This document shows, piece after piece, positions 25,472 to 35,631 of a stretch of 64,000 bases of DNA. Both the position numbers and the translations under genes were made by a program. Source of the stretch: a virus; IMG/VR virus record IMGVR_UViG_3300022699_000302, positions 124,001 through 188,000 of that record; one strand, 5' to 3'. How positions within the stretch are numbered: the stretch's first letter is position 1; every line of letters starts with the position of its first letter. A model generated the notes under the pieces. It was not told the DNA's origin. It worked only from the letters and a program-made list of their open reading frames with translations, and did not search any database.

Positions 25472-28400
25472 ATGCTTTCGATTGAAGAGCAATTCCAGAG
25501 CCTTCTGGACAACGTCAAAGGCCAGGTATCCGACTTTTTCCCTATTGAGGGTCGGAAGCGCATTTTGAGGGCCAAGAACATTCGTATGGACAAAGCCGAT
25601 CCTGGCCGGATGTTGGCCTGGAACCAGATCCAAAAAGCTAAAGACAACGAGGGGTCTTTCCTCTCTATGGTTCGAGGAGATCTCGAGCTGGTCGACAAGA
25701 ATACCGGCAAGGTTGTTGAGAACAAGAAAAACCAGGTCTTAGCTCACGTCCCCCACATGACGGGCCTCAACTCGTTTGTGGTCAATGGTAAAGACCTGCA
25801 GGTCATCAACCAGCTCCGACGACGCCCCGGTATCTACCCGTCTTACACCTCGGACGACAACGTCCAATCGCGTATTACGTCGACCGGCGCTAATTACGAC
25901 GTCATTCTGAATCGTAAGACCGGTGAGTACCTGATGAAGGTGGGGACCTCGAACCTCAAATTGGTTCCTTTCCTTAAAGATCTCGGCGTACCCGAGAAGA
26001 AGATTATCCGGGCAATCGGCAAGGACGCCTACGATCAGAACATCAATGTCTCGAGTAATCGTGACGAGCTCAAGCGCTTTTGGGACAAGGTTCGTTCAAA
26101 ACCGGCCCCTGAGGATCGGAAGGAGCTCATCAAGGAGGTCAATAACTTCCTTGAGTCGAAGCCTTTGGATGCGGACGTTACCCAAACTACTATCGACACG
26201 CCTCATAAGAATATCTCAGCTAACGCTATTGTTGATGCTACTCGAGCAGTTCGAGAAGTAGCTAACGGCAAGCGTCTCCCCGCTGACATGGAGTCTCTGG
26301 TCTTCAAGTCGATCCACTCTGTAGAAGATTTTGTCGGGGATCGGCTTAAGAAGTCAATTCCCGGGATCAAGGCTCGAATGAAGTTCCAGGTCGACGAAAA
26401 GTCCAAGATTAAGGATATGTTCGGTCCGATGCTTCTATCCAAGCCGATCCTGTCGGAGTTCACGATGTCGGAGTTCACTCGCTACTCCGACCAGAACAAC
26501 CCACTTGATGTCCTTGGTACATCCCAGGGTGTGACAGTCATGGGCGAAGGCGGCATTTCTACGGTCCACCAGGTTCCCGAGGATGTGCGTAATATTCACC
26601 CCACCCATCTAGGGTTCATCGACCCTCTGCATACTGCGGAGGACATCAAGATCGGTCTTTCCAACCACCTCACTGAGGGTGTGTTGAAGCGCGGTAATCA
26701 GATGTATCGTCGCGTCTGGGATGCCAAGAAAAAGAAGATGACGGTTAAGAGTCCGGTTGAGCTTTCTCGATCTGTAGTAGCATTCCCGGATCAATTCAAA
26801 CCCGATGATCCCAAGAGGCCGAAGGCTTTCAAGCCGATCAATAAGACGGTGATGGCCATCAATAAAGGGACATTCGATAAGGTATCGTCCCGAAAAGTCG
26901 ACTACGTATTGCCGACTACTCAGTCTCCTTTCAGTTTCGTAACCAACGCTGTTCCGTTCATGCATTCCAACAGCGGTGCGCGAATGTTGATGGCCGGCCG
27001 CCACCTCGAACAAGCGGTTTCCCTGACGGACCGTGAAGCCCCACTGGTTCAGAGCGAGTATCACGGAGTCCCTTACGACAAGGCTATCGGGAACGCGATG
27101 CTGACCGCTGCGGATAAACCTGGAGTAGTCACAAAGGTCAAACCAGGCGTAATCAGCATTCGTCACGAAGGCGAGAGGAAGTCGACCAAGTACGAGATTC
27201 CCGACCATTATCCGCTGAACTCAGAGACTTACATGACTGAGACCCCACTTGTCAAAGTTGGAGACAAGGTCAAGAAGGGCCAGCGCCTTACCGAATCGAA
27301 TTTCTCGAAAAACGGAGATCTGGCTCTTGGTAAGAACTTGACCACTGCTTTCATACCGTGGAAGGGTCACAACTTTGAAGACGGTATTGTGATCTCTGAA
27401 AATGCGGCTCAGAAGCTGACTTCGGAACACAAACACGAAATGCGGGTCGAAAAAGACCGCAACGTGAAGATCGGTAAGAAGTATCTATTCGCTCAGTTTC
27501 CCGACATGAAAGAGCATTGGGATTCTGATCGAAAAGATGATCTTCCTAAGCCCGGAGACACCATCAAGCCGGGTCAAATCATTATTCCTGCGATCCAGGA
27601 ACAAAAGCTTGGTCCGCAAACCGAATACAGTCGGATCCACAAAGCGCTGCACAAACCCTACAAAGATGCTTCGGTACGGTGGAGAGAGCTGACTGACGGT
27701 AAGGTTGTCCGTGTCGTCAAGAACCCGAATTTCGTCAAGGTATTCGTGAAGACGAAGGAGCCGATGCAGGTCGGCGATAAGCTGTCGTCGCGGGCGGGTT
27801 CGAAAGGGATTGTTACCAAGATCGTCCCCGATAATGAGATGCCTCGTAACGAGGAAGGGGAGGTCGTAGATGTCCTATTCAACCCCTATGGTCTGCCGGG
27901 ACGAATGAACCCGGGTCTGATGTTTGAAGCCTCCATGGGTAAGGTCTCCAAGAAGACCGGTAAACCCACGGTGGTTCAGAACTTCAATAATGTCGACAGC
28001 CAGGTCAAGTGGGTCAAAAGCCAGCTGAAGAAGCACGGTCTCAAAGACACTGAAACAATTGACGACCCCACGCATAACAGGCAACACAAGAACATCCTTT
28101 CCGGACCGGTACACTGGCTCAAGCTCAAGCACCAGGTTCGTAATAAGCTGTCAGCCCGTGGCCACGCCGATGGATACACCATTGATGGACGCCCAGCCAA
28201 GGGTGGGGTCGATGAAGAGGACATCTCTACATCGGCCCAGTCCATCGGCCCTCTCGAGCTCTATTCATTGATGGCCGGGGGTCATACCGAGTTCTTGAAG
28301 GACGCTTCTGGGATCAAGTCGAACCAGAATGTGGATTTCTGGAATGCGTATCAAACCGGTCAGCCCACCCCGGAGCCTGTGGTACCTACAGTCCTGGATC

Positions 28401-31400
28401 GATTCCACTCTTATTTGGAAGGTGCCGGCATCCGTCTCACCAACCGAGACGACACATTGCAGGCTACTCCTTTTACCGACAAGGAGATCCTGAAGCGATC
28501 AAAGGGTCGTATCACGGAACCAGGTGTAGTCCGCACGTCAGGGTTTGACCTGGTCGAGGAAAAGAACGGGTTGTTCGATAAGAAGATCACCGGAGGCTTG
28601 CAGGGCGGACCGGATAAATGGTCTCACATTGAACTGGCCGAACGCATCCTCCACCCGCTTTACGAGAAGCCGGTTCAGGCGGTCACGGGTCTAAAAAAGA
28701 AGGAGTTGGACGGCCTTCTCTCCGGTAAAAAGTTCGTCGATAAGGATGGCAACTTGGTTTCGTCCGATGCAACCAATAATCTAACCGGAGGCGAAGGAGT
28801 CCATCGTCTCCTGTCTAAGATCGACGTCCAAAAGGAACTGAGGTCGTCTCGAGCCCGGTTGGCTACTGCGAACAAGACTGAAAAGCCCAAGTTGTTGAAG
28901 AAGATCAAGTACTTGTCGTCTCTTGATCGGATGAAGTTGAATCCGGCTGAGGCATTCACCAACAAGTATCTTCCGGTGGTCCCTCCGACAGCCCGTCCAA
29001 TTTATGCGATGGATGACGGAAACCTCAATGTAGCCGACCCCAACCACGGTTATCGAGAGGTCCTGTTTATCAATCGTGCTCTCGAGGATCTGAAGAAGCA
29101 CAAGATCGGTAACGAGACTCTAGCGCCGGTCCGGGCAGGGCTCTACAAAGCTACAGCAGGCCTGGTGGGCCTCACCACTCCACTGACCCGAAACGCCAAC
29201 TTCAAGGGGTTCATCTCTACAATCGCGGGTCAACAAAATAAGACCGGTCTATTCCAGTCCAAGGTGGTCAAGCGCACCCAGGACTTATCAGGTCGCTCGA
29301 CCTTGATCGTGGATCCGAAACTCCACATGGATCACATCGGGATTCCGAAGCCGATGGCGAAGAAAGTATTCGCTCCTATGGCTATTCGGAAGATGGTGGT
29401 GTCATACGGCCTGAACCCTGTTGATGCACGAGATGAGCTGCAGAAGCTGACTCCTCGAGCCGAGAAGGCTCTTCAAGACACCATGGCGGAGCGCCCGGTG
29501 ATCCTCAACCGTGCCCCGTCGCTCCACAAGTTCTCGACGGTTTCTGCTATCGGTAAGCTGGTCGACGGCCAGGCTATCCAGATCAACCCCCTGACAGTGG
29601 GAGGCCTAAACGCAGACTTTGATGGAGACACTGCCGCCCTTCACATACCGGTATCAGAGAAGGCCCGTATCGAGTCTTGGAAGAAGCTTCCCTCAAAGAC
29701 TTTGATCTCCCCGAAAGATCTGAAGGTCATCCACGCACCCTCAAAGGAAGCGCTGTTCGGGTTGTACTACATGACTAAGCCAGTAAAAGGAAAAGCGACT
29801 CCGGTTAAAGATGCTCAGGACGTTTTGAAGCAGCTCAAAGAGCGAAAGATCGACGTCAATTCCCCGATCAAGTACAAAGGGAAAACGTGGACTCCTGGCC
29901 ACTTCATGATCAACTCAGTACTGCCGGATAAGTACAAGATTAACCACGAACCATTCACCGGCGGCAAGATCAAATCAGTGATTAATGATATGGCCCGATC
30001 TCATCCCAAGCAGGTCGGTGATGTGATCACGAAGCTCAAGGACTTTGGGTTTGATCACGCTTCGAAGCTAGGCTTCTCGGTAGGTCTGGATGACCTCGAT
30101 AATCCCCAGATCGACAAACTCAACAAGTCGATTCTTCCGAAGATCATGCAGCGGGCTAAGAAGAAGGATCCCGTCGAAGCGATCATTTGGGGGTCCGATA
30201 AAGCCGAAAAGGCAATGGACAAACTCAAAGACAACCGGTTCGCTGAACTGACTTACCTCAGCGGAGCCGGAGGCAAGTATAAGGGCAACGTACAGCAAAT
30301 GGTCATGGCCCCGATTGGAGTAAAAGACACTAAGGGAGCTGCCGTACCGATTCCGATTACTCGAGGTTATGCTCGAGGAATGGATATGGGTTCCTATTGG
30401 GCAACTCTTCCCGGCATGCGTAAAGGCCTGGCGGATCGTGCAATCTCAACAGCAGACACCGGTGCTTTTGCTAAAGAACTGAACAATACTACTATTGGTT
30501 TGAGGATCGGTGGAGAGGATTGCAAGACCACGAACGGGATTGAGCTGCCCGTCAACCACAGCGATCTAGCCGGTCGATTCATTGCTGACGGTTCATTCAA
30601 AGGAAAGTTAGCGTCCCCTGATATCTTGAAGCAAATGCGAGGCAAGGGGGTGAAAACCGTCAAGGTCCGCTCGCCGGCCACCTGTGCACTCAAAACCGGA
30701 GTTTGTGCGAAGTGCATGGGAACCAACGAATCGGGCAGTCTCTACAACAAGGGATTTCATATCGGAGCTTTGGTCGGAACAACGATCTCCGAGCCCCTGA
30801 CCCAGATGGTGATGCGCACGTTCCATACCGGAGCGAAGATTGGTGGTGGCGAGGTTGGCTATCGGAGGATCAATCAGATCTTCAACATGCCGAAGAATAT
30901 TCGTGGCAAGGCCCCCTTGTCGACTCAGGCCGGTAAAGTCGAAGATATCCTTGAGACTGATCGTGGTGGCTGGGAAGTCACTGTTGGAGGAGCAAAACAT
31001 TTCGTACCGACTGAGCTTAAGTTGAGAGTGAAGAAAGGACAGAAAATCAAGGCCGGTGACCAGCTGTCCCAACACGGTGTCGTTCATCCTCGCGAGCTCG
31101 CGAATTACAAGGGGATCGATAAAGCTCGAGATCTCCTTCTGACCGACATCGAGAAAGAAATGAAGGCTTCGGGTCAGAATGTTCGCCGGCGTATCTACGA
31201 AGCGGCCGTGAGGCCTCTTATCGACAAAGCGTTAGTAACTAACCCTGGTGATGCCGAAGCGAAATATCATGTACAACCCGGAGATGTGGTCTCTTCTAAC
31301 CACATCCCTGAGATGAACAAGGGACTCAAACGTCCTCTGCAGGCCGAACCTCACTTGATGTCGATCAAGGAAGTTCCCTTCACGAGAGAAGACTTTATCG

Positions 31401-31576
31401 GCCCGCTGATGTTCCAGAGGATCCCGAGAACTCTAACTAGAGCTCCGGCATATGGGACGAAGACCAAACTCAAGGGAATGGACTCTCACCCTGTTGTCGA
31501 GTATGTATATAACAAGATGGCAGGCGAAGAACCGAAGTACCCCGTGATCATCTGGGATGACGATGTGGCCGAATAG
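25472..31576 (+). CDS. Single-chain beta-beta' RNA polymerase
   Basis: A 2034-residue protein fusing homologues of bacterial RNA polymerase beta (about 1-985) and beta' (about 1000-2034) in that order. Beta motifs: NFEDGIVISE with E636/D637, and GDKLSSRAGSKG with K770 and K778 at the same spacing as the active-site lysines of the bacterial enzyme. Beta' motifs: RPVILNRAPSLHK, NADFDGD at 1380-1386 (metal-binding D1382, D1384, D1386), the four cysteines of the second zinc site (GEDC plus CALKTGVCAKC) and the trigger-loop MRTFH at 1781-1785. The beta' N-terminal zinc ribbon is missing: GLFDKKITGG runs almost directly into SHIELAERILHP (about 1050). Sits within the virion genes between the portal and a baseplate spike. 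Confidence 0.95.
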   Translation: MLSIEEQFQSLLDNVKGQVSDFFPIEGRKRILRAKNIRMDKADPGRMLAWNQIQKAKDNEGSFLSMVRGDLELVDKNTGKVVENKKNQVLAHVPHMTGLNSFVVNGKDLQVINQLRRRPGIYPSYTSDDNVQSRITSTGANYDVILNRKTGEYLMKVGTSNLKLVPFLKDLGVPEKKIIRAIGKDAYDQNINVSSNRDELKRFWDKVRSKPAPEDRKELIKEVNNFLESKPLDADVTQTTIDTPHKNISANAIVDATRAVREVANGKRLPADMESLVFKSIHSVEDFVGDRLKKSIPGIKARMKFQVDEKSKIKDMFGPMLLSKPILSEFTMSEFTRYSDQNNPLDVLGTSQGVTVMGEGGISTVHQVPEDVRNIHPTHLGFIDPLHTAEDIKIGLSNHLTEGVLKRGNQMYRRVWDAKKKKMTVKSPVELSRSVVAFPDQFKPDDPKRPKAFKPINKTVMAINKGTFDKVSSRKVDYVLPTTQSPFSFVTNAVPFMHSNSGARMLMAGRHLEQAVSLTDREAPLVQSEYHGVPYDKAIGNAMLTAADKPGVVTKVKPGVISIRHEGERKSTKYEIPDHYPLNSETYMTETPLVKVGDKVKKGQRLTESNFSKNGDLALGKNLTTAFIPWKGHNFEDGIVISENAAQKLTSEHKHEMRVEKDRNVKIGKKYLFAQFPDMKEHWDSDRKDDLPKPGDTIKPGQIIIPAIQEQKLGPQTEYSRIHKALHKPYKDASVRWRELTDGKVVRVVKNPNFVKVFVKTKEPMQVGDKLSSRAGSKGIVTKIVPDNEMPRNEEGEVVDVLFNPYGLPGRMNPGLMFEASMGKVSKKTGKPTVVQNFNNVDSQVKWVKSQLKKHGLKDTETIDDPTHNRQHKNILSGPVHWLKLKHQVRNKLSARGHADGYTIDGRPAKGGVDEEDISTSAQSIGPLELYSLMAGGHTEFLKDASGIKSNQNVDFWNAYQTGQPTPEPVVPTVLDRFHSYLEGAGIRLTNRDDTLQATPFTDKEILKRSKGRITEPGVVRTSGFDLVEEKNGLFDKKITGGLQGGPDKWSHIELAERILHPLYEKPVQAVTGLKKKELDGLLSGKKFVDKDGNLVSSDATNNLTGGEGVHRLLSKIDVQKELRSSRARLATANKTEKPKLLKKIKYLSSLDRMKLNPAEAFTNKYLPVVPPTARPIYAMDDGNLNVADPNHGYREVLFINRALEDLKKHKIGNETLAPVRAGLYKATAGLVGLTTPLTRNANFKGFISTIAGQQNKTGLFQSKVVKRTQDLSGRSTLIVDPKLHMDHIGIPKPMAKKVFAPMAIRKMVVSYGLNPVDARDELQKLTPRAEKALQDTMAERPVILNRAPSLHKFSTVSAIGKLVDGQAIQINPLTVGGLNADFDGDTAALHIPVSEKARIESWKKLPSKTLISPKDLKVIHAPSKEALFGLYYMTKPVKGKATPVKDAQDVLKQLKERKIDVNSPIKYKGKTWTPGHFMINSVLPDKYKINHEPFTGGKIKSVINDMARSHPKQVGDVITKLKDFGFDHASKLGFSVGLDDLDNPQIDKLNKSILPKIMQRAKKKDPVEAIIWGSDKAEKAMDKLKDNRFAELTYLSGAGGKYKGNVQQMVMAPIGVKDTKGAAVPIPITRGYARGMDMGSYWATLPGMRKGLADRAISTADTGAFAKELNNTTIGLRIGGEDCKTTNGIELPVNHSDLAGRFIADGSFKGKLASPDILKQMRGKGVKTVKVRSPATCALKTGVCAKCMGTNESGSLYNKGFHIGALVGTTISEPLTQMVMRTFHTGAKIGGGEVGYRRINQIFNMPKNIRGKAPLSTQAGKVEDILETDRGGWEVTVGGAKHFVPTELKLRVKKGQKIKAGDQLSQHGVVHPRELANYKGIDKARDLLLTDIEKEMKASGQNVRRRIYEAAVRPLIDKALVTNPGDAEAKYHVQPGDVVSSNHIPEMNKGLKRPLQAEPHLMSIKEVPFTREDFIGPLMFQRIPRTLTRAPAYGTKTKLKGMDSHPVVEYVYNKMAGEEPKYPVIIWDDDVAE
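28754..28776 (+). repeat. 23-base palindrome, copy 3 (inside RNA polymerase)
   Basis: TTGGTTTCGTC and GATGCAACCAA arms around a central C, within the RNA polymerase gene where it encodes LVSSDATN in the same frame as copies 1 and 5. Confidence 0.7.
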
Positions 31577-32735
31577 CCCGGCAACCAACCAAAGCATGCA
31601 GTTCGATACCGGAACGGTCATCGAGTATGTACGAGATCGGGACGTTCATCAAGTCCGTCTGGATCGGGGGTTGGTTATCGAAGCTCGCGCTCTCGATCTC
31701 GGCGTTCTCCGCGCTATCCGTAGGGATCAGAAAGTAGTTGTGTTCCGGGCCCCCACAATGCAGTGGGCTATCCTTGGGTCACTTCCTGTTCCCAATAAGC
31801 ATGTATCAGGCGATCCTGAGATCGATGACCTCTACGCCCGGCAACCGGATTCCGCCCCCGAGGGGGAGGCCACGTACCGTCTTCCCGGGCGAGAGGTTCT
31901 CGGTCCTGACGATAAAGAGATTGAAGCCAGATCAGATACATCTTTCGCCAGGATGCTCCTATTCTCTGCTGGTGGTGTTGTATCTGAAGCGGGGAAATTC
32001 TGCTTCCGCTATATGAACGGTATCCGTCGGCGCATTACTGAATTTTGCTATCACTTTCTGGTCAAGATTCCCGGTATTACCGTCTCAGCTAAAACTGATG
32101 ACGAGAACAAAACAGCTCAGACATCGATTTCGATCAAGCCGTCATTGACCCAGGGAGTTTCGGAAACGAACAACCTCAAACTCGTGATGGGGGCGGATGC
32201 CATTAATGCTGCAGACACTGCGCCCAACGTCACTCAGAAAGGGCAGGGCGGCGAGCTTGAATCCGCGTCATCCGGTAACCCCGGGATTGGTCTTGAGCTG
32301 GGCGAATTCATAAAAATGTTGGCGTCGGCTCAAAGCGGCAAGGTCCGCGTAGCCGTCGGAGAGGCCAACAGCGTCGAAATCGACACGACACAGCTCCTAG
32401 CACAGATTACTGAAGCACAGATTCAGATGTCCTCAGAAGGTATTACACTGCAAACCGGGGAAGAAACCATCACGCTCGGCCTATCTGAGCTACTTTTGAC
32501 TGTGTCAGCACTTACAATGACTATAACGGGTGCAGCCAATATTACGGCTAGCACGATTGCGTTGAACGGGACGACTACGATCGAGAATTATCGATTCCTG
32601 GTTGATCTCATCAATAAGTTGAACGAGGAGTGGGTAACTGTCTTCAACGGGCACATCCATACCGCCGGACCGATTCCGACGACTGGACCCAGCGGAGCCT
32701 TCACTCCCATTGTACCGACCGGAGCTGGAACATAA
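31557..32735 (+). CDS. Baseplate spike / hub-like protein (gpV or gp5-like)
   Basis: A 392-residue protein overlapping the end of the RNA polymerase gene by 20 bases; the ATG at 31563 is an alternative start. An N-terminal OB-like beta region (about 15-80, VIEYVRDRDVHQVRLDRG) is followed by a long stretch of beta-helix-like repeats (about 160-345) and a C-terminal NGHIHTAGPIPTTGPS segment. HxHT with TGPS is characteristic of the ends of phage baseplate spike proteins. Such proteins form the trimeric central puncturing spike of contractile tails. Confidence 0.65.
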   Translation: MTMWPNSPATNQSMQFDTGTVIEYVRDRDVHQVRLDRGLVIEARALDLGVLRAIRRDQKVVVFRAPTMQWAILGSLPVPNKHVSGDPEIDDLYARQPDSAPEGEATYRLPGREVLGPDDKEIEARSDTSFARMLLFSAGGVVSEAGKFCFRYMNGIRRRITEFCYHFLVKIPGITVSAKTDDENKTAQTSISIKPSLTQGVSETNNLKLVMGADAINAADTAPNVTQKGQGGELESASSGNPGIGLELGEFIKMLASAQSGKVRVAVGEANSVEIDTTQLLAQITEAQIQMSSEGITLQTGEETITLGLSELLLTVSALTMTITGAANITASTIALNGTTTIENYRFLVDLINKLNEEWVTVFNGHIHTAGPIPTTGPSGAFTPIVPTGAGT

Positions 32736-32737
32736 CG

Positions 32738-34483
32738 ATGAACGACCTCTTTCTTGACCTACCCGCAGAACAGTTCGAGAAGGGTGCCGATACTCGCCTC
32801 CCCGCTGATATGTCTCAGTGGGATCATGCAATTCTGAATTCTTTGGCGGAGCAGCATCCCTACATCCCTCTCGAAGATTATCGACTGGTGATGAATGCCA
32901 AAGATGCCGAGATGCGTAATGCTGTCGGCAATATCGTAATCAAAGAAGGTGTTCAGATCCCTGTCCTTGTTGAGCAGGGAAGGCTCAAGCCGTTCGATAT
33001 GTTCCTCAAGGAAGGCAAGTACTACACGATGAACTCGGACGAGCTTCGTCAGGTACTGCACTCTCCTTCATTTGGTGAGCCCATTCCTCCGGGACAGGGT
33101 GAAATCGCTGACGTCTTCCTGACTCATACTCGCCCCCCGTTCGACGGCAAATACACTTTTGCCGCGATGATCGGAGACAAGGCTTCCTACGAGGATGCTT
33201 TTACCACGGTCTACAACAAGGAAGGCGAAGAGTACCTCGAGAATGACCCAATACTTCAGGACATCCTAGGGGAAGCCGGTAGTTTCCCGGTCGAGGGAAT
33301 TGAGTATCAAGCCAAAACAGCTTCGATCGTGAAGTCTGCTGCTGTTCCGATTCAGACCGATGAATTTGAGCCGATCGACAAGACCGGATCTTTCAAAGTT
33401 CAGGGCCAGAACGGCAAAATCTATCGCGGATGGCACTTCTCAACTATCGATAAGGGAAACCTGTTTGTTCCGTTTTCCAAGCACGCTTATGATTATCGGT
33501 TCGGCAAAGAGGCCGAGACGCCGATGGGCGGTATCGAGGAGACTACTGGCAAGCTTCCCGATGATGAAGTCGGTCACCATGGAGCTTGGGTCTGGACGGA
33601 TAAATACGGCGGTTTGCGCTCTACCTCTCCTGTGGAGATTGAAAGGGATTTTGGTAAAGACAAATACGCCGTGAAGAACTCTTTCGGTTCACAACTTTTG
33701 ATCCAGAAAGATGCTAGTTTTCAGGACGGTACGAAAGTCGGGTCCGACATTTTCTTGCCGGAGAGCGCGACATTCATGCGTCTCAACCCCAAGTCCTTGA
33801 AGATTCGGGAAGCGGAGAAGCGTAGTGCTCTGTTCGAAGATCCGTTCATGTCGGTTCTTAAGGTCGATGACGGGCAGTACCGGGTCGAGCTGCAGGATCG
33901 TTACAAAGAAGCCTTGGATACTGAGCTGCCGGAAAGTCTTACCGAGAAGCAGGCCGCGAAATTCCTCAGTGAGTTCTATGAGCCGGAATCAGTGAAAACG
34001 GTTCTTGCCTCTTGCAAGCGTCGTAGTGCTGTATTCCTCAAGGCTCCGATGGTGGAGAAGCGTGCGGGTGTTGATGAGAAAAAGCTGGCTAAAACAATCG
34101 AGGAGATAACGCCTCGTATCCAGAAAAATGCCCGCGTTGCTCTGAAGGCCACCATGCAGATCCGTAATGTTCCTGATCTGTCAGATCTCAAGCTGTTTGA
34201 CTTCAGCAAAGCTGCGGCAGATTTTGCCGATGAGGAGATGCCCAATACTTTGGACACTGCTCTGGGCTTGAATATCTTGACGGATGAGAACATCTTGAAG
34301 TATGTTGAGTTTATTGACTTGCTGGACTCGGCCCGGCAAGTTTGTCTGAAGCTCTTGTTAGCTTCTCGTCTTGGTCTTCCGATCGATGACGGCGCCGCTC
34401 GCTCCGCTGCATACGCTCTTGATGCAGTGATTTCCGACCTCCGCCGCCTCCGGACCGTGTACGCCGAGGAGTCGGTGGTGTAG
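32738..34483 (+). CDS. Large unknown virion-block protein
   Basis: A 581-residue protein; the ATG at 32738 is chosen because the longer reading frame from 32630 covers the previous gene. N-terminal residues (MNDLFLDLPAEQFEKGADTRLP) are followed by a mixed alpha/beta region (about 20-400) and a helical C-terminal part (about 440-580). No known motif. Located between the spike-like gene and the terminase genes. Confidence 0.5.
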   Translation: MNDLFLDLPAEQFEKGADTRLPADMSQWDHAILNSLAEQHPYIPLEDYRLVMNAKDAEMRNAVGNIVIKEGVQIPVLVEQGRLKPFDMFLKEGKYYTMNSDELRQVLHSPSFGEPIPPGQGEIADVFLTHTRPPFDGKYTFAAMIGDKASYEDAFTTVYNKEGEEYLENDPILQDILGEAGSFPVEGIEYQAKTASIVKSAAVPIQTDEFEPIDKTGSFKVQGQNGKIYRGWHFSTIDKGNLFVPFSKHAYDYRFGKEAETPMGGIEETTGKLPDDEVGHHGAWVWTDKYGGLRSTSPVEIERDFGKDKYAVKNSFGSQLLIQKDASFQDGTKVGSDIFLPESATFMRLNPKSLKIREAEKRSALFEDPFMSVLKVDDGQYRVELQDRYKEALDTELPESLTEKQAAKFLSEFYEPESVKTVLASCKRRSAVFLKAPMVEKRAGVDEKKLAKTIEEITPRIQKNARVALKATMQIRNVPDLSDLKLFDFSKAAADFADEEMPNTLDTALGLNILTDENILKYVEFIDLLDSARQVCLKLLLASRLGLPIDDGAARSAAYALDAVISDLRRLRTVYAEESVV

Positions 34484-34485
34484 GA

Positions 34486-35631
34486 ATGTCAGTGAAGTGG
34501 TTGTCGCGACAGGCCATCCTGTCCGATTACAATCTCGCTGAAGACAGTCTCGATCATCTCACCGACCTTGAACTCTTCATTCCTGAAGAGAATAAGGTTG
34601 TCAGAGGTGTTCGCCACTTCCGTATTGATCCGCTCCAGGAAGATATCCTTCAACTAGGTGCCTTGCACTACTCCTCGATGAAAAACGGAAAGCGTCCCCT
34701 CTTTCCGTATCAGAAGATCTTGGTGTTCTATCTGTTGACCATAGGGCCCAAGCAGACCTACGACATCTTGCGGAATCGTTTGTTCATCACGTCGGAGCGT
34801 CCTACCCAGACCTACCTCAAGAATTGGCTGACAGAGATGGTGAAGAGGGCCCCTGATAAGATTAAAGCATGGATCAAAGGGGAACAGACTGAGCCGGATG
34901 ACAATAACCGAATGCTGGTCGATAACTTGCTTGTTTTGCTGGACATCGAAGATCTTTTCGAAGATCCCGATTTGGCGGATCTTCCTTTGATCTACGGAAA
35001 CGGGGTCGTTCGCAGATCAATCGAGTCCATGCTGGTGACTGATGCTCAGTACGCTCAGATCCGAAAGGTGCTGGAGAGGGTTCACGAGCTCGACATCACG
35101 CTTGAAGATCTGAAGCTGTACCATCGATTCTATTTCGAGTACGACTTGCTGACTCCTGAGGAATTGATCAAGCATGTCGAGACGTACGGGGCGACCCAGT
35201 ACACCGCGCTCATCAAGAAGAGCTATAATAAGTCGTTCAATGAGTATGTCCGAGAAAGGCGGTTACCTTTTCTGGTTGAAACTTCAGACATGCTTGATGA
35301 CATGATTTCTATTGAGCAGCATCATTACCAGAAATACGCCACTGCCGGAGTAAGTGTCGAAGACTCGAGGAAGCGTACCATTGCGATCAATAACACGCTT
35401 TCTCTGATTGAGGCGAAGAAAGCAGTTCAGGTTGATGATGGTGTTTCCGAAATGGACCGCTTAATGCTCGAGTTTGAGGAAGCCCCGCCTCAAGAAATGA
35501 AACTACTCAAACGAGAAGACATGAACCCGGGCGAAATCGATAGCAAGGAAGTGGTCCAAGGCGCCGGCATGTGGACCTCGGCCGAGGAGATCGAGGATGG
35601 TATCAAACGCGACAGCGGAACCGGCTCCTAA
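34486..35631 (+). CDS. Candidate small terminase / DNA-recognition protein
   Basis: A 381-residue helical protein whose gene overlaps the large terminase gene by 35 bases. The N-terminus (VKWLSRQAILSDYNL) resembles a winged helix-turn-helix. A second helical region includes a QTYDILRNRLF segment. Position immediately before the large terminase gene and the DNA-binding-like start suggest a small terminase, but the length is much greater than usual for that family and the similarity is not visible by eye. Tentative. Confidence 0.45.
   Translation: MSVKWLSRQAILSDYNLAEDSLDHLTDLELFIPEENKVVRGVRHFRIDPLQEDILQLGALHYSSMKNGKRPLFPYQKILVFYLLTIGPKQTYDILRNRLFITSERPTQTYLKNWLTEMVKRAPDKIKAWIKGEQTEPDDNNRMLVDNLLVLLDIEDLFEDPDLADLPLIYGNGVVRRSIESMLVTDAQYAQIRKVLERVHELDITLEDLKLYHRFYFEYDLLTPEELIKHVETYGATQYTALIKKSYNKSFNEYVRERRLPFLVETSDMLDDMISIEQHHYQKYATAGVSVEDSRKRTIAINNTLSLIEAKKAVQVDDGVSEMDRLMLEFEEAPPQEMKLLKREDMNPGEIDSKEVVQGAGMWTSAEEIEDGIKRDSGTGS

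Noticed and set aside
25472-31576. Intein or frameshift as explanation of the long polymerase frame
   Set aside because: All beta and beta' motifs appear in order in a single frame without Cys/Ser...HN splicing blocks, so it is a true fusion.
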